A stretch of DNA of 64,000 bases from Moraxella sp. FZFQ2102 (GTDB lineage: Bacteria > Pseudomonadota > Gammaproteobacteria > Pseudomonadales > Moraxellaceae). Position numbers and translations under genes: made by a program. Shown here in pieces: positions 1 through 9,197 of the stretch (the stretch's first letter is position 1; each line of letters starts with the position of its first letter). The stretch spans positions 1,736,001 through 1,800,000 of the forward strand of contig NZ_CP099960.1 in NCBI RefSeq assembly GCF_024137865.1. Direction: 5' to 3'. The notes beneath the pieces are model-generated. The model did not search any database and was not told the origin of the DNA. It saw only the letters and a list, made by a program, of their open reading frames with translations.

Positions 1-592
1 GTGATGCAGCAGGCTTGATGCTTTTGATTTTGCTAAATTGCTTTTGCATAGTGGCACGCAATTCTTGAGAACCTTCACCTTGGAAGACTTTCATGATGAG
101 CGCACCACCTTCAGGTAGCACCTTTAGGGCAAAATCCACCGCCAGCTCGCACAGATACATCATGCGTGGCTGATCAACTGCTGCCATGCCCGATGTGTTT
201 GGTGCCATATCAGACAGCACCACATCGACCTTGCGACCACCGACTTCATCCATGATTTGGTTGAACACCGCTTCTTCACGAAAATCACCTTGGATAAAGG
301 TGACATTCTCAAGCGTATCCATCGGCAAGATATCCGATGCAATCAGTACGCCGTTATCGCCAACAAGCTGGCCTGCCACCTGCGACCAACTACCCGGTGC
401 AGAGCCGAGATCGACGACGGTCATGCCTTTTTTGATGAGATTGGTTTTTTCGTTAATCTCAAGCAGTTTATAGGCGGCACGAGCACGATAGCCTTCTTTC
501 CATGCTTTTTGGACATAAAAATCATCCAAATGCTCTTTCATCCAACTGCGACTGGATTTGGAGAGTTTTTTGTTTTTAATGCGTGTTGCCAT
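1..592 (-). CDS. rlmE: 23S rRNA (uridine-2'-O)-methyltransferase RlmE (partial, 3' end outside window)
   Basis: RlmE/FtsJ methylates the 2'-O of U2552 in 23S rRNA late in 50S assembly, using SAM. About 197 codons are visible from ATG at 592; the last residues run off the left edge. Seen: basic N-terminus (MATRIKNKKLSKSS), YKLLEI with the probable catalytic Lys near residue 42, SAM motif DLGSAPGSW near 61-69, VVLSDMAPNTSG carrying the catalytic Asp, and IMKVFQGEG carrying the second Lys. The final Glu of the family K-D-K-E tetrad is outside the window. It is divergent from yhbY across a 142-base gap, an arrangement also common in other gammaproteobacteria. Confidence 0.95.
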   Translation of the reverse strand, partial: MATRIKNKKLSKSSRSWMKEHLDDFYVQKAWKEGYRARAAYKLLEINEKTNLIKKGMTVVDLGSAPGSWSQVAGQLVGDNGVLIASDILPMDTLENVTFIQGDFREEAVFNQIMDEVGGRKVDVVLSDMAPNTSGMAAVDQPRMMYLCELAVDFALKVLPEGGALIMKVFQGEGSQELRATMQKQFSKIKSIKPAAS

Positions 593-649
593 TGGGGGTG
601 AATTACCTACAATTTATCAAATCAATACCAATCAATTAGTTTACCATTA

Positions 650-682
650 TTGACAGCAAATTTGGTGAAATTCTGCTATAAT
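650..682 (+). promoter_or_regulatory. probable yhbY promoter with extended -10
   Basis: TATAAT at 677-682 is preceded by TGC, forming an extended -10 (TGnTATAAT). A perfect TTGACA lies at 650-655, but the 21-base spacer is too long for an ordinary sigma-70 pair, so the extended -10 probably does the work. It lies about 50 bases before the yhbY ATG. Confidence 0.55.
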
Positions 683-734
683 AGCGTAATTATTTCTCAC
701 TGCCACCTTAATATACGGCAAATTTGGAACTTTC

Positions 735-1052
735 ATGAGCAAAAAAGCAAAACTTCAAGACATCAAGGCCCTGCGTGGCATCGGCCATCAGCTTAGCCCA
801 ATCGTCATCGTCGGCGCAAACGGCCTAACACCAACCCTAATCGAAGAAGTGGCTCGTGCCTTACACGACCACGAACTCATCAAAATCAAAATCCCAGCAG
901 GCTCAGCCGATGAACGCAAAGAGTGCGCCAATGCCATCGCCGAAGCCACTGAGTCAGAAGTCATCCACCATATCGGACGCATGGTGCTACTGCTGCGCGC
1001 CAATCCTGAGCCAAATCCAAAGCTATCGAATCTTAGCCGCTTTGGTTTTTGA
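735..1052 (+). CDS. yhbY: ribosome assembly RNA-binding protein YhbY (CRM domain)
   Basis: A 105-residue single CRM-domain protein that binds pre-50S ribosomal RNA. Seen: LRGIGHQLSPIVIVGANGLT near residues 14-33, including the conserved G-A-N-G-L-T loop, then EVARALHDHELIKIKI and a C-terminal IGRMVLLLRANPEPN, all typical of YhbY. Length matches the usual 95-105 residues. Its divergent neighbour rlmE also acts on the large subunit. The stop overlaps by one base the ATG of the next gene (TGATG at 1050-1054), suggesting translational coupling. Confidence 0.93.
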   Translation: MSKKAKLQDIKALRGIGHQLSPIVIVGANGLTPTLIEEVARALHDHELIKIKIPAGSADERKECANAIAEATESEVIHHIGRMVLLLRANPEPNPKLSNLSRFGF

Positions 1053-1690
1053 TGGATGTATTGATGTCACATCAGGCATTATTTACACACCGTGCGATTG
1101 GTGCGGTGCAAGCATTTCCCCTAATCGCTGTCACTGATGGCGATTTTGTTTGGGATAAGAAAATCTCACTGCCTAACATCACAGCCTATGTTTCGGTAGT
1201 CAATGGTGCGGTGCAGGCAAGCTTTGTGGTGGCAAAAACCAATCACACCAAAGATATGTTCGCAGCAGTGCTAGACAGTGAGTCTGCCAAGCAACTGACC
1301 ATGCACCGAGCGGATTTTTTGTGGGAAAAAGACTGCTTTGAATGCTTTATCGGTCATGCTGATACGCCAGCTTATTTAGAAATCAATGCCAATAGTGCAG
1401 GTCAGTTTAATAGTTATCAGTTTGATGGCTATCGTACACCCAATGTCATGCCGCCTGTGGCAAATCATGGGTATGATGTACAAAGCTTTGTTTATCAAGA
1501 TGAAATGAATTACTGCTTTGGCTTTGAAGTGACAAAAATCAGCACAAGCATGGATGTATCGCGGCTAAAGATTAATCCAACGGTGATTTTATACCCTGTG
1601 ATTGATGGTCAAGCTGTGCCGATTTATTATGCATATCAGCACGCTGCGCCCCCTGATTTTCATGCCAGTGATGTATGGCAAAGCTTATAA
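1052..1690 (+). CDS. DOMON-like domain protein of unknown function
   Basis: A 212-residue protein with no signal peptide or membrane segment. It has the alternating beta-strand pattern of DOMON-like, carbohydrate-binding-type sandwiches, with the segment DFLWEKDCFECFIG near residues 88-101, ECFIG followed by AYLEINANSAGQFNSYQFDGYR, and a closing run of strands with ILYPVIDGQ. Proteins like this occur as cytosolic orphans in cyanobacteria and proteobacteria; the function is unknown. I chose ATG at 1052, which overlaps the yhbY stop; ATG at 1064 is an alternative. Probably cotranscribed with yhbY and ended by the hairpin at 1705-1753. Confidence 0.6.
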   Translation: MDVLMSHQALFTHRAIGAVQAFPLIAVTDGDFVWDKKISLPNITAYVSVVNGAVQASFVVAKTNHTKDMFAAVLDSESAKQLTMHRADFLWEKDCFECFIGHADTPAYLEINANSAGQFNSYQFDGYRTPNVMPPVANHGYDVQSFVYQDEMNYCFGFEVTKISTSMDVSRLKINPTVILYPVIDGQAVPIYYAYQHAAPPDFHASDVWQSL

Positions 1691-1704
1691 AGTGATGGCT
1701 AAGC

Positions 1705-1753
1705 CACCAAAAACCGCTTGTGCAACCCTAAGGCATGAGCGGTTTTTTTGGTG
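1705..1753. terminator. bidirectional intrinsic terminator
   Basis: Arms CACCAAAAACCGCT (1705-1718) and AGCGG-T7-GGTG (1738-1753) form a hairpin with an A-tract on one side and a T-tract on the other. It sits between convergent genes and can serve both. Confidence 0.8.
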
Positions 1754-1826
1754 TTAAACAGGTGTAATTTGCCCATCTTATTTTTGCCTATTTTCCCATC
1801 TTGGCTTGGACATGAAACAAGCGAAA

Positions 1827-2348
1827 TTAAGCTTTTTCTAATCGCTTAATGCCGATGGTTTTGCGCACCTTAGCGATGATTTTTTGATGGCTGTCGGTGA
1901 TGTCGATGTGATAAACACGGCAGATGGTATCACCTGATTTGGCAAGCTCAAGAATCTCAAGCACTTCATCTGTGCTGATTTTGATACGGGCGGTGACCTT
2001 ATCATCGGTAGTGCTCAGATACTCGATGGCTGATGAGATATCCCAGACCTGATAGTCCTTGCCTAGCTTGTGCGTCAGCATGGTGCAGATAAATGGGTCG
2101 GTCATCATATGCATACTGGCACCAAACTGCGTACCAGTCAGGCTCTTATTCAGCCGTGTCATCGGCAGTCCCACCACGCATAAGCCATTGTCCAGATCCA
2201 CCATCTCAAGGCGAATGCCTGCACCCAGAAACGGTGCAAAAGTATTCAGCTTGCTTTTGATGATATGCGGCACAAGTTGTGGATAAGTGGCTTTTTTGCC
2301 TTGTTTGATCAGCTTGCCGAGTTTGTTTTTGGCGGTCGTTAGAGCCAT
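1827..2348 (-). CDS. DUF4442 hotdog-fold (thioesterase-like) protein
   Basis: A 173-residue cytosolic protein of the DUF4442 family, related in fold to hotdog thioesterases such as PaaI. Seen: N-terminal helix with NTFAPFLGAGIRLEMVDLDN, then LPMTRLNKSLTGTQFGASMHMMTDPF near residues 61-87, matching the region that in hotdog proteins contains the long helix (LNKNLxGTxFGGSLxxMxDP pattern), and C-terminal strands with TARIKISTDEV. Substrate unknown; acyl-CoA hydrolysis is inferred only from fold. It stands alone, convergent with the DOMON-like gene and divergent from uvrC. Confidence 0.75.
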   Translation of the reverse strand: MALTTAKNKLGKLIKQGKKATYPQLVPHIIKSKLNTFAPFLGAGIRLEMVDLDNGLCVVGLPMTRLNKSLTGTQFGASMHMMTDPFICTMLTHKLGKDYQVWDISSAIEYLSTTDDKVTARIKISTDEVLEILELAKSGDTICRVYHIDITDSHQKIIAKVRKTIGIKRLEKA

Positions 2349-2427
2349 GTATCAATCCTCAAAATCATCGCAGTATTGTGCCATATTTTGTAGATGAAAT
2401 AAAGCTGTTTAATTTTTGTGCAGGATA

Positions 2428-2492
2428 AATGCATCTTTTGTTGATGCCTGAGTTGATCAAATTTGTGCTAAAATAATGCATCTTTTGTGATG
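2428..2492. repeat. short direct repeat in the uvrC upstream region
   Basis: AATGCATCTTTTGTTGATG (2428-2446) recurs as AATGCATCTTTTGTGATG (2475-2492), differing by one T. The copies are 47 bases apart, and the second ends only 10 bases before the uvrC ATG. They could be operator half-sites or a small duplication. Confidence 0.6.
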
Positions 2493-2502
2493 ATATTTTG
2501 CT

Positions 2503-4446
2503 ATGCCGACCGACCGAGACCGACCAGATTTAGACCAACTCATTGATGAGTTGAACGAGCCTATCGATGATGAGATGGTGCTGCCAGCATCCAAGCAGGC
2601 GGTGTCACGCAATGTATTGGCGGATGGTGTCGATCGTAAGGCACATCTGTCGGCGCTGGTCAAAGGCTTGCCTAACTTGCCTGGGGTATATAAGATGCTG
2701 GGCAAAACTGGCGACATCTTATATGTCGGCAAAGCCAAATCGCTCAAAAATCGGGTCAATAGCTACTTTGCCAAGACCATCGAGCATCCAAAGACTCAAG
2801 CACTCGTACAGCGAATCTATGATGTCGAAATCATCATCACCACCAGCGAGACCGAAGCGTTATTGCTTGAGCAAAATTTAATCAAAAATCATCTACCGCC
2901 TTATAATGTCATCCTAAGAGATGATAAGTCCTATCTGTATGTCTATGTCAGTACGGATAAATTTCCACGCTTGGGTATTGGTCGGGGTAAGGGTAATCAT
3001 GTACAAGGGCGATTCTTTGGACCTTATCCATCAGCAACGAGCGCCAAGACGTCGCTTGCACTGATGCAAAAGTTATTTATGTTAAGAAGCTGTACCAATA
3101 ATTTTTTTAATCAGCGTAAACGCCCTTGTCTAGAATACCAAATCAAACGCTGCAAGGCACCGTGTGTCGGCATGGTATCGCAGGCAGAATATGATGCTGA
3201 TGTTGATGCGACCTTGAAATTTTTGCAGGGTGATACAGGGCAAATTCAAACAACGCTCGTTGCCAAGATGGAAGAGGCAGCATCGCAGATGAATTTTGAA
3301 CAGGCGGTGTTTTATCGAGATCGCTTGACGATGATTAATGATTTGTCTGCCAAGCAGTCGGTATATCGACTCGATGGCGAGGCAGATGTCTTTGCCATCA
3401 CTGAGCAAGCAGGTGTGACGGCGATTCATGTACTGACGGTGCGTGGTGGGCAGGTATTGGGCGGTAAGAATTATTTTCCTGATGAGATTGCGCCTGATGC
3501 CAAGCATCTGGGTGAGAAACTGTCTGAGTTTTTGCTGTCGTTTTATTTTCAGGTGAGTGATGATTTGCCAAGTGAAATCATCATCAATGCCGCACTTGAA
3601 GATGCTGATGCGGTGAGTGAGGCGTTGGCAAGTCAATTTGGGCATAAGACCATCATCAAGCACCGAGTGCAGACACATCGAGCAGATTGGCTCAATATCG
3701 CCACACTCAATGCCAATAATGCACTTGCCACACAGCTCAAAGATCACCGAGAGCTGCACGCGCGCTTTGAGGCACTTAGAGTGGCACTTGATGGTGTGAC
3801 AGATCGTACCATTGATCGTATTGAGTGTTTTGACATCAGTCATACGATGGGTGAAGCGGCGATTGGTTCGTGTGTGGTGTTTGACCAAGGTGGTGCACGC
3901 AAGCGAGACTATCGCCAATACGCCATCCATGACATCACCGCAGGCGATGACTATGCCGCCATGAGACAGGTGCTGACACGGCGATACAGCAAACAGCCAC
4001 TGCCTGATTTGCTACTTGTTGATGGTGGTAAGGGTCAGCTCAATATCGCCATCGAAGTGCTGACGGCACTTGCTAAGCTAGATGATACTTTGCTTGTGGG
4101 TGTGGCAAAAGGCGAAGGGCGTAAGGCAGGGCTTGAGGTACTACACTTTGTCAATCATGAACCGCTAGACTTACCTGCTGATAGCAAGGCATTGCACCTA
4201 ATCATGCAGGTGCGTGATGAAGCACATCGTTTCGCCATCACTGCCCACCGCAAAAAGCGTGATAAGAAACGAGCAGGTTCGGTGCTTGAAGTCATTCCAG
4301 GACTTGGGGCAACGCGTCGCCGTGATTTGCTCAATCATTTTGGCGGCATGGGGCAGCTACTGGGTGCATCCGAAAAAGACATCAGCGAAGTCAAGGGTAT
4401 TGGCAAAGTCTTGGCAAGTACGATTTATAAGGCACTACACGGCTAA
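2503..4446 (+). CDS. uvrC: excinuclease ABC subunit C
   Basis: UvrC makes both incisions in nucleotide-excision repair after loading by UvrA/UvrB. In order: GIY-YIG nuclease ([10 protein letters not shown] then [15 protein letters not shown], about residues 57-90), cysteine-rich [18 protein letters not shown] domain with [13 protein letters not shown] near 262-275, RNase H-like endonuclease ([20 protein letters not shown] and [12 protein letters not shown]), and C-terminal helix-hairpin-helix pair ([27 protein letters not shown]). At 647 residues it is longer than the usual ~610 because of an acidic N-terminal extension of about 45 residues. No clear Shine-Dalgarno precedes 2503; ATG at 2575 is a possible shorter start. 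Confidence 0.95.
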   Translation: MPTDRDRPDLDQLIDELNEPIDDEMVLPASKQAVSRNVLADGVDRKAHLSALVKGLPNLPGVYKMLGKTGDILYVGKAKSLKNRVNSYFAKTIEHPKTQALVQRIYDVEIIITTSETEALLLEQNLIKNHLPPYNVILRDDKSYLYVYVSTDKFPRLGIGRGKGNHVQGRFFGPYPSATSAKTSLALMQKLFMLRSCTNNFFNQRKRPCLEYQIKRCKAPCVGMVSQAEYDADVDATLKFLQGDTGQIQTTLVAKMEEAASQMNFEQAVFYRDRLTMINDLSAKQSVYRLDGEADVFAITEQAGVTAIHVLTVRGGQVLGGKNYFPDEIAPDAKHLGEKLSEFLLSFYFQVSDDLPSEIIINAALEDADAVSEALASQFGHKTIIKHRVQTHRADWLNIATLNANNALATQLKDHRELHARFEALRVALDGVTDRTIDRIECFDISHTMGEAAIGSCVVFDQGGARKRDYRQYAIHDITAGDDYAAMRQVLTRRYSKQPLPDLLLVDGGKGQLNIAIEVLTALAKLDDTLLVGVAKGEGRKAGLEVLHFVNHEPLDLPADSKALHLIMQVRDEAHRFAITAHRKKRDKKRAGSVLEVIPGLGATRRRDLLNHFGGMGQLLGASEKDISEVKGIGKVLASTIYKALHG

Positions 4447-4465
4447 ATCAGCACCGCATAAACCA

Positions 4466-4502
4466 AAAAAAAGATGAGTTATTGATCTTACTCATCTTTT
4501 TT
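4466..4502. terminator. bidirectional terminator between uvrC and lysA
   Basis: AAAAGATGAGT and ACTCATCTTTTTT arms around a 10-base loop, with A- and T-tracts on the two sides. It lies between the convergent uvrC and lysA stop codons. Confidence 0.85.
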
Positions 4503-4542
4503 ATAGGAATTTATGATACAGACTAAGCGATAGAGATTAAGA

Positions 4543-5856
4543 TTAGGCGATCTCATCACGCCATAGATCTGACAGCACTTCACGCTGACGCACCACGCGA
4601 TGCGTACCGTCATCGACCATCACTTCACAAGGGCGTGGACGAGTGTTGTAGTTGCTCGCCATCGTAAAGCCATAAGCACCTGCACCAGCCACCGCCAAAG
4701 TATCACCGACAGACAAGGACAGCAGGCGATCTTTACCGATAAAATCACTGGATTCGCATACTGTGCCGACCACATCCCAGACTTTCTCGTCGCCTGTCTT
4801 TGATAGATCGGTTGGGATGATTGCCATCACTGATTCATACAGTGCAGGGCGAATCAGCTCGCTCATGGAGCTATCGACGATGGCAAAGTTCTTAAATTCG
4901 GTGGGTTTTAGGACATCGACACTGGTTAGTAGTACGCCTGTATTGGCAACTAGGCTACGCCCTGGCTCTAGGTATAGCTTGAGACCCAGTGCTTTTAGAC
5001 GTGGCAAGAGTAGTTTTGCGTAGTCATCGACACTGACGGGATTTTCGTCAATATAACGCACACCAAGACCGCCGCCCAGATCGATATGATCAAGCGTGAT
5101 GCCATTGGCAGACAGCTCGTCAATGAGCTCAATCAGCTTATCAAGTGCGTCGCTAAAGCCTTGTGCATCAAGCAGTTGTGAGCCGATATGGCAATCGATG
5201 CCAGTGATTTGTAGGTGTGGCAGGCTGTTGGCGTGCAGATAGGCACTGATAGCCTCTTCATGACTGATGCCAAATTTATTATCTTTCATGCCTGTTGAGA
5301 TATACGGATGCGTCTTGGCATCGACATCTGGATTGATGCGTAGTGAGATGCGAGCGACTTTGCCAAGCTTCGCCGCTACACTATTGATGCTGTCAAGCTC
5401 GCTCACCGCTTCGACATTGAAGCAGTGGATATCAGCATTCAAGGCATATTCGATATCATCAAGAGTCTTTCCTACGCCTGAATAGACGACTTTTTTGGCA
5501 TCAGTCACTTGTAGCACACGAGCCAGCTCGCCTTTTGAGACGATATCAAAGCCTGCACCGGCATCGGCCAAGGTCTTTAGTACCGCTAGGTTTGAATTGG
5601 CTTTGACAGCATAGCAAATCTGATGATTAATCTCGCCAAATGCTTGCGTATAAGACTGATAATTCTCCAATAATGCACGGCGTGAATAGACATACAGTGG
5701 CGTACCATAGTGTGATTTTAGAGTTTCACTACTGACACCGTCAATATGAAGTACATTATCCACATAAGAAAAGTAGGGCAAAGCATCCACCAAAACGGCG
5801 GCATCGATACTAAGCACGCCATCAGTTAGGCGGCTTGCAGGTACAAAATTCATCAT
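4543..5856 (-). CDS. lysA: diaminopimelate decarboxylase
   Basis: Converts meso-diaminopimelate to L-lysine with PLP, the last lysine step. Fold III (alanine-racemase-like) barrel: ICYAVKANSN carries the PLP lysine near residue 84; GFDIVSKGEL; HIGSQLLD near 222; IDLGGGLGVRY phosphate-binding loop near 258-268; LEPGRSLVANTG near 295; and CESSDF near 363, contributing the catalytic Cys, with GAGAYGFTMASNYN near the end. At 437 residues it is slightly longer than the usual ~415. ATG at 5856 or 5853. It follows lptM by 32 bases, probably in one operon. Confidence 0.95.
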   Translation of the reverse strand: MMNFVPASRLTDGVLSIDAAVLVDALPYFSYVDNVLHIDGVSSETLKSHYGTPLYVYSRRALLENYQSYTQAFGEINHQICYAVKANSNLAVLKTLADAGAGFDIVSKGELARVLQVTDAKKVVYSGVGKTLDDIEYALNADIHCFNVEAVSELDSINSVAAKLGKVARISLRINPDVDAKTHPYISTGMKDNKFGISHEEAISAYLHANSLPHLQITGIDCHIGSQLLDAQGFSDALDKLIELIDELSANGITLDHIDLGGGLGVRYIDENPVSVDDYAKLLLPRLKALGLKLYLEPGRSLVANTGVLLTSVDVLKPTEFKNFAIVDSSMSELIRPALYESVMAIIPTDLSKTGDEKVWDVVGTVCESSDFIGKDRLLSLSVGDTLAVAGAGAYGFTMASNYNTRPRPCEVMVDDGTHRVVRQREVLSDLWRDEIA

Positions 5857-5888
5857 AATCTGTCAATACTATTCAAATAATAAGTGTA

Positions 5889-6038
5889 TCAATAATCGTT
5901 CGGATTTGGGCTGACCGTGCCATCTTCATGGATAATCGGTGAAGTCTCGGTCGGAATGTACAAAGCGCCTTTTTGACCGCAGCCTGTCAAAGTCAGCACC
6001 AGTGCAGCCAATAGCCCTACAGCGGATTTTTTCATCAT
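5889..6038 (-). CDS. lptM: LptM-type small lipoprotein
   Basis: A 49-residue lipoprotein: MMKKSAVGLLAALVLTLTGC is a lipoprotein signal with lipobox LTGC, then GQKGALYIP and a short acidic tail ending NPNDY. The C-G-x-K-G-x-L-Y-x-P segment is the hallmark of LptM (formerly YifL), which helps the LPS transporter LptD mature in the outer membrane. Placement directly upstream of lysA matches the lptM-lysA(-dapF) order known in gammaproteobacteria. Start chosen at the first of two ATGs (6038; 6035 also possible). Confidence 0.88.
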   Translation of the reverse strand: MMKKSAVGLLAALVLTLTGCGQKGALYIPTETSPIIHEDGTVSPNPNDY

Positions 6039-6410
6039 GCTTATTTCCATCGGATACATCCGCATTGTTCGGATGAGTTGGGTAATTAAAAATCAGGACA
6101 TTTTAGCATAAATTAGCATCGCTTGGGCGTAAAAATCAGGCAAAATTTTTCATCGCCACAGGATGATTTAGCAATAAAATAACTGATGAAAAATCAAATA
6201 CTTGTTATAATTTTGCACAGATATCATCAAAAAATCTCACACAAACAGCGACCAATCGACAAAATGGCGGAATATTTTAATGAAATCTAAGATTTAAGGC
6301 TTGACAATCAAAGCAATCAGGGTTAATTTATTTGGTTATCCATACAATAAAGTGGGTGGACTGACCCACATGGACATTGACAACAAAATTACCATCACAT
6401 CGGAGCATTT
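6039..6410 (+). promoter_or_regulatory. lptM-ackA intergenic region with ackA promoter
   Basis: This divergent spacer has no gene. A good sigma-70 promoter for ackA is TTGACA at 6301-6306, a 17-base spacer and TAATTT at 6324-6329, about 80 bases before the ackA ATG. The stretch 6100-6300 is AT-rich and probably carries the lptM promoter on the other strand, but I could not pick out a convincing one. Confidence 0.55.
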
Positions 6411-7595
6411 ATGAGCTTAGTGAATCCTACTCTAGTCCTGAACTGCGGTTCATCATCAATCAAATACGCCCTAATCAGCGAAGATGGCGAAAGCCGTATC
6501 GAAGGTTTGGCAGAAGGCTTGGGCAACCCTGAAGCACGCATCAAGCACAAAAACCTAGATGGCGAAGCAACCGTAATCGAGATTCCAAACGGCGTCCATG
6601 CTGATGCTCTAAAAGTCATCCTAGAAGATCTAATCAAAGAACACAAGCCTGTGGCAGTGGGTCATCGTGTCGTACATGGCGGTGATAAATTCAAATCGGC
6701 GACCGTCATCACTGATGAAGTGCTAGCGACCATCGATGAGCTGACCGCACTTGCACCACTACACAACCCTGCAAACGCTGCTGGTATCCGTGCGATCAAT
6801 AGCATCTATCCTGATTTGCCACAAGTGGCGATTTTTGATACCGCATTCCACCAAACCATGCCTGCGCACGCTTATCGTTATGCTGTGCCAAAAGCACTAT
6901 ACACTGAGCACCAAATCCGTCGCTATGGCTTCCACGGCTCATCACACGCTTATGTATCAAACCGTGCTAGCGAGCTAACTGATAAAGCAGGCACACACGG
7001 CTGGATCATCGCTCACTTAGGTAATGGCTGTTCGGCAACTGCGGTCTATGACGGCAAAAGCCAAGACACCAGCATGGGCATCACCCCGCTAGAAGGCTTA
7101 ATGATGGGTACTCGTAGCGGTGATGTCGATCCAGGTCTGCACATCCATCTAAGCCGTACTCTAGGTATGTCGATCGATGAGATTGATACACTATTGAACA
7201 AAAAGAGCGGTCTATTGGGCGTATCAACCGTCTCAAATGATATGCGTAACCTAGAAGCTGCTGACAAAGAAGGCAACGAAGATGCCAAACTTGCACTACA
7301 AATGTTCGCTTATCGCACTGCTAAATATATCCTAGGCTTGACCGCTGCTTTACCTGAGCTGACTGGTATTGCATTCACGGGTGGCGTGGGCGAAAATGGC
7401 GCTGATATGCGTGCTGCCATCGTTGGTGCACTCAAGCACATCGGTGCAAAAGCGGATTTGGCAAAAAATGCTGAGCTATTCCGTGGTGCAGAAGGTAGCT
7501 TCCACGCAGCAGATTCAGCGGTTGAGCTATGGGTTATCCCAACTGACGAAGAATTCCAAATCGCTAGCGAAAGCCGTGCGGTGCTTGGTCTATAA
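6411..7595 (+). CDS. ackA: acetate kinase
   Basis: Reversibly phosphorylates acetate with ATP, paired with Pta for acetate formation or use. Seen: LVLNCGSSSIKY near residues 7-18 (first phosphate motif), VGHRVVHGG near 83-91 with the substrate Arg, FDTAFHQTMP near 143-152, the long conserved segment after AHLGNGCSATA, GTRSGDVDPG near 229-238, and FTGGVGENGADMR near 322 (adenosine motif). At 394 residues it is a normal ASKHA-fold acetate kinase. An ATG with weak Shine-Dalgarno (CGGAG) sits at 6411. pta follows after a terminator-like hairpin. Confidence 0.96.
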   Translation: MSLVNPTLVLNCGSSSIKYALISEDGESRIEGLAEGLGNPEARIKHKNLDGEATVIEIPNGVHADALKVILEDLIKEHKPVAVGHRVVHGGDKFKSATVITDEVLATIDELTALAPLHNPANAAGIRAINSIYPDLPQVAIFDTAFHQTMPAHAYRYAVPKALYTEHQIRRYGFHGSSHAYVSNRASELTDKAGTHGWIIAHLGNGCSATAVYDGKSQDTSMGITPLEGLMMGTRSGDVDPGLHIHLSRTLGMSIDEIDTLLNKKSGLLGVSTVSNDMRNLEAADKEGNEDAKLALQMFAYRTAKYILGLTAALPELTGIAFTGGVGENGADMRAAIVGALKHIGAKADLAKNAELFRGAEGSFHAADSAVELWVIPTDEEFQIASESRAVLGL

Positions 7596-7599
7596 TAAT

Positions 7600-7629
7600 A
7601 AAAACGCACTGTGTTGACGGTGCGTTTTT
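7600..7629 (+). terminator. hairpin between ackA and pta
   Basis: AAAAACGCAC (7600-7609) and GTGCGTTTTT (7620-7629) form a compact hairpin ending in T5, four bases after the ackA stop. It would partly uncouple pta from ackA transcription. Confidence 0.8.
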
Positions 7630-7680
7630 GATTGATTTTAAATGAATCAGCTAGATAAAGATATTTTTTTAGGAAAAACT

Positions 7681-9060
7681 ATGACGACAATTTTACTTGT
7701 GCCTGTCGAAGAATTTGACATCGATGGCTTTGCAACCAAAACCGCTGACAATGCGTTTTTGCCATTTGCATCATTTGGTCAAGCGGCATTTGAAACAGCT
7801 TTGGCAAAGAACAATCTAGATGATTTGCTTGAGCTGATCTATGCCAAAGCAAACGACAACAGCGACGCCATCAAGGTCGTGGCAGGTATCAATCCAAAGC
7901 ATCCGTATGCCAACCAAGTCAACCGTGATTTGGCACTAGCGCTAGATGCTGATGTGGTATTGGTGGGTGATAACACAGCACTACTTAGCATCGGCAAAGC
8001 AGTGTATGGCGAGCGTGTGGTCGGTGAAGTCGCGACCACAGGCGATGCCAAAGCATTTATCAAAGCGAGCACTCGTAAGCCAAATCTATCACCATCGGCG
8101 TTCCGTGTTGAGCTTGTCAAAAAAGCCCAAGCCGCCAAAAAACGCATCGTCCTACCAGAAGGTGCTGAGCCACGCACGGTCGAAGCAGCGGTGATTTGCC
8201 AAACTCGTGGCATTGCTGATTGTATCCTACTTGCGACCAAAGATGAAGTACAAAAAGTCGCTGATGAAAAAGGCCTAACCCTACCAAGCGATCTACAAAT
8301 CATCGATCCTGCCACTTTGCAAGAGCAATATGTCGCACCGATGGTTGAGCGTCGTAAGGGTAAGCTTGACGAAGCAGGGGCAAAAGAGCAACTACAAGAC
8401 ACCGTTGTACTAGGCACGATGATGCTACAAATGGGCGATGTCGATGGCTTGGTATCAGGTGCGATTCACACCACAGCGAACACCATCCGTCCTGCGTTCC
8501 AGCTGATCAAAACTGCACCACAGTACAGCTTAGTATCTAGCTGTTTCTTTATGCTATTGCCTGAATCTGTCGCAGTCTATGCTGACTGTGCAGTGAACCC
8601 AAATCCAAATGCCGAAGAGCTAGCAGAGATCGCTATCCAAACCGCTGATTCGGCAAAAGCCTTTGGCATCGAGCCAAAAGTAGCAATGATCAGCTACTCA
8701 ACTGGCACATCAGGCGCAGGCGCAGATGTGGATTTGGTGGCGAATGCAACCGAAATCGTACGCCAAAGAAAGCCAGAGCTGGCAGTCGATGGCCCACTGC
8801 AATATGATGCGGCAGTCGTTGAGAGTGTGGCAAAATCAAAAGCACCAAACTCACCTGTAGCAGGTCAGGCGAATGTCTTTATTTTCCCAAGCCTATCAGT
8901 GGGTAATGCGCTGTATAAAGCGGTACAACGCAACGCCAATGTCATCGCTGTCGGCCCAATGCTACAAGGTCTGAACAAGCCTGTCAATGACCTATCTCGT
9001 GGCTGCTTGGTGGATGACATCGTCTATACCATCGCCTTAACTGCGATTCAAGCGGTTTGA
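7681..9060 (+). CDS. pta: phosphate acetyltransferase, compact form
   Basis: Transfers acetyl between CoA and phosphate; partner of AckA. The C-terminal ~320 residues are a complete PTA_PTB domain: [69 protein letters not shown] and [15 protein letters not shown]. The N-terminal ~130 residues match only pieces of the regulatory half of E. coli-type Pta (~714 residues): there is no P-loop and no room for a full AAA_26 plus DRTGG pair, so the protein is 459 residues. ATG at 7681 has AGGA at 7671-7674; an in-frame ATG at 7642 lacks a site and would add 13 residues. Confidence 0.93.
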   Translation: MTTILLVPVEEFDIDGFATKTADNAFLPFASFGQAAFETALAKNNLDDLLELIYAKANDNSDAIKVVAGINPKHPYANQVNRDLALALDADVVLVGDNTALLSIGKAVYGERVVGEVATTGDAKAFIKASTRKPNLSPSAFRVELVKKAQAAKKRIVLPEGAEPRTVEAAVICQTRGIADCILLATKDEVQKVADEKGLTLPSDLQIIDPATLQEQYVAPMVERRKGKLDEAGAKEQLQDTVVLGTMMLQMGDVDGLVSGAIHTTANTIRPAFQLIKTAPQYSLVSSCFFMLLPESVAVYADCAVNPNPNAEELAEIAIQTADSAKAFGIEPKVAMISYSTGTSGAGADVDLVANATEIVRQRKPELAVDGPLQYDAAVVESVAKSKAPNSPVAGQANVFIFPSLSVGNALYKAVQRNANVIAVGPMLQGLNKPVNDLSRGCLVDDIVYTIALTAIQAV

Positions 9061-9097
9061 TGATTGGCTGACTGGTACCAAGTCATCTTAAGCAAAT

Positions 9098-9127
9098 ACC
9101 GTCTGCCTATGGGTGGGCGGTTTTTTT
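9098..9127 (+). terminator. pta terminator
   Basis: ACCGTCTGCC and GGGTGGGCGGT arms with a short loop, followed by seven T. Some G-T pairs in the stem. Confidence 0.75.
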
Positions 9128-9197
9128 GTTGCGTATTTCTCAAGTTTATGATGAAATATACTAAATTTAAATTCAAAATGACGAAATTGGAAAAGCT

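Noticed and set aside
3130..3930. Long minus-strand ORF inside uvrC
   Set aside because: It mirrors the UvrC reading frame; the plus strand encodes clear UvrC domains, and the antisense product looks like no known protein.
7642..7680. Start of Pta at 7642
   Set aside because: That ATG overlaps the tail of the ackA terminator region without a ribosome site; AGGA favours 7681.
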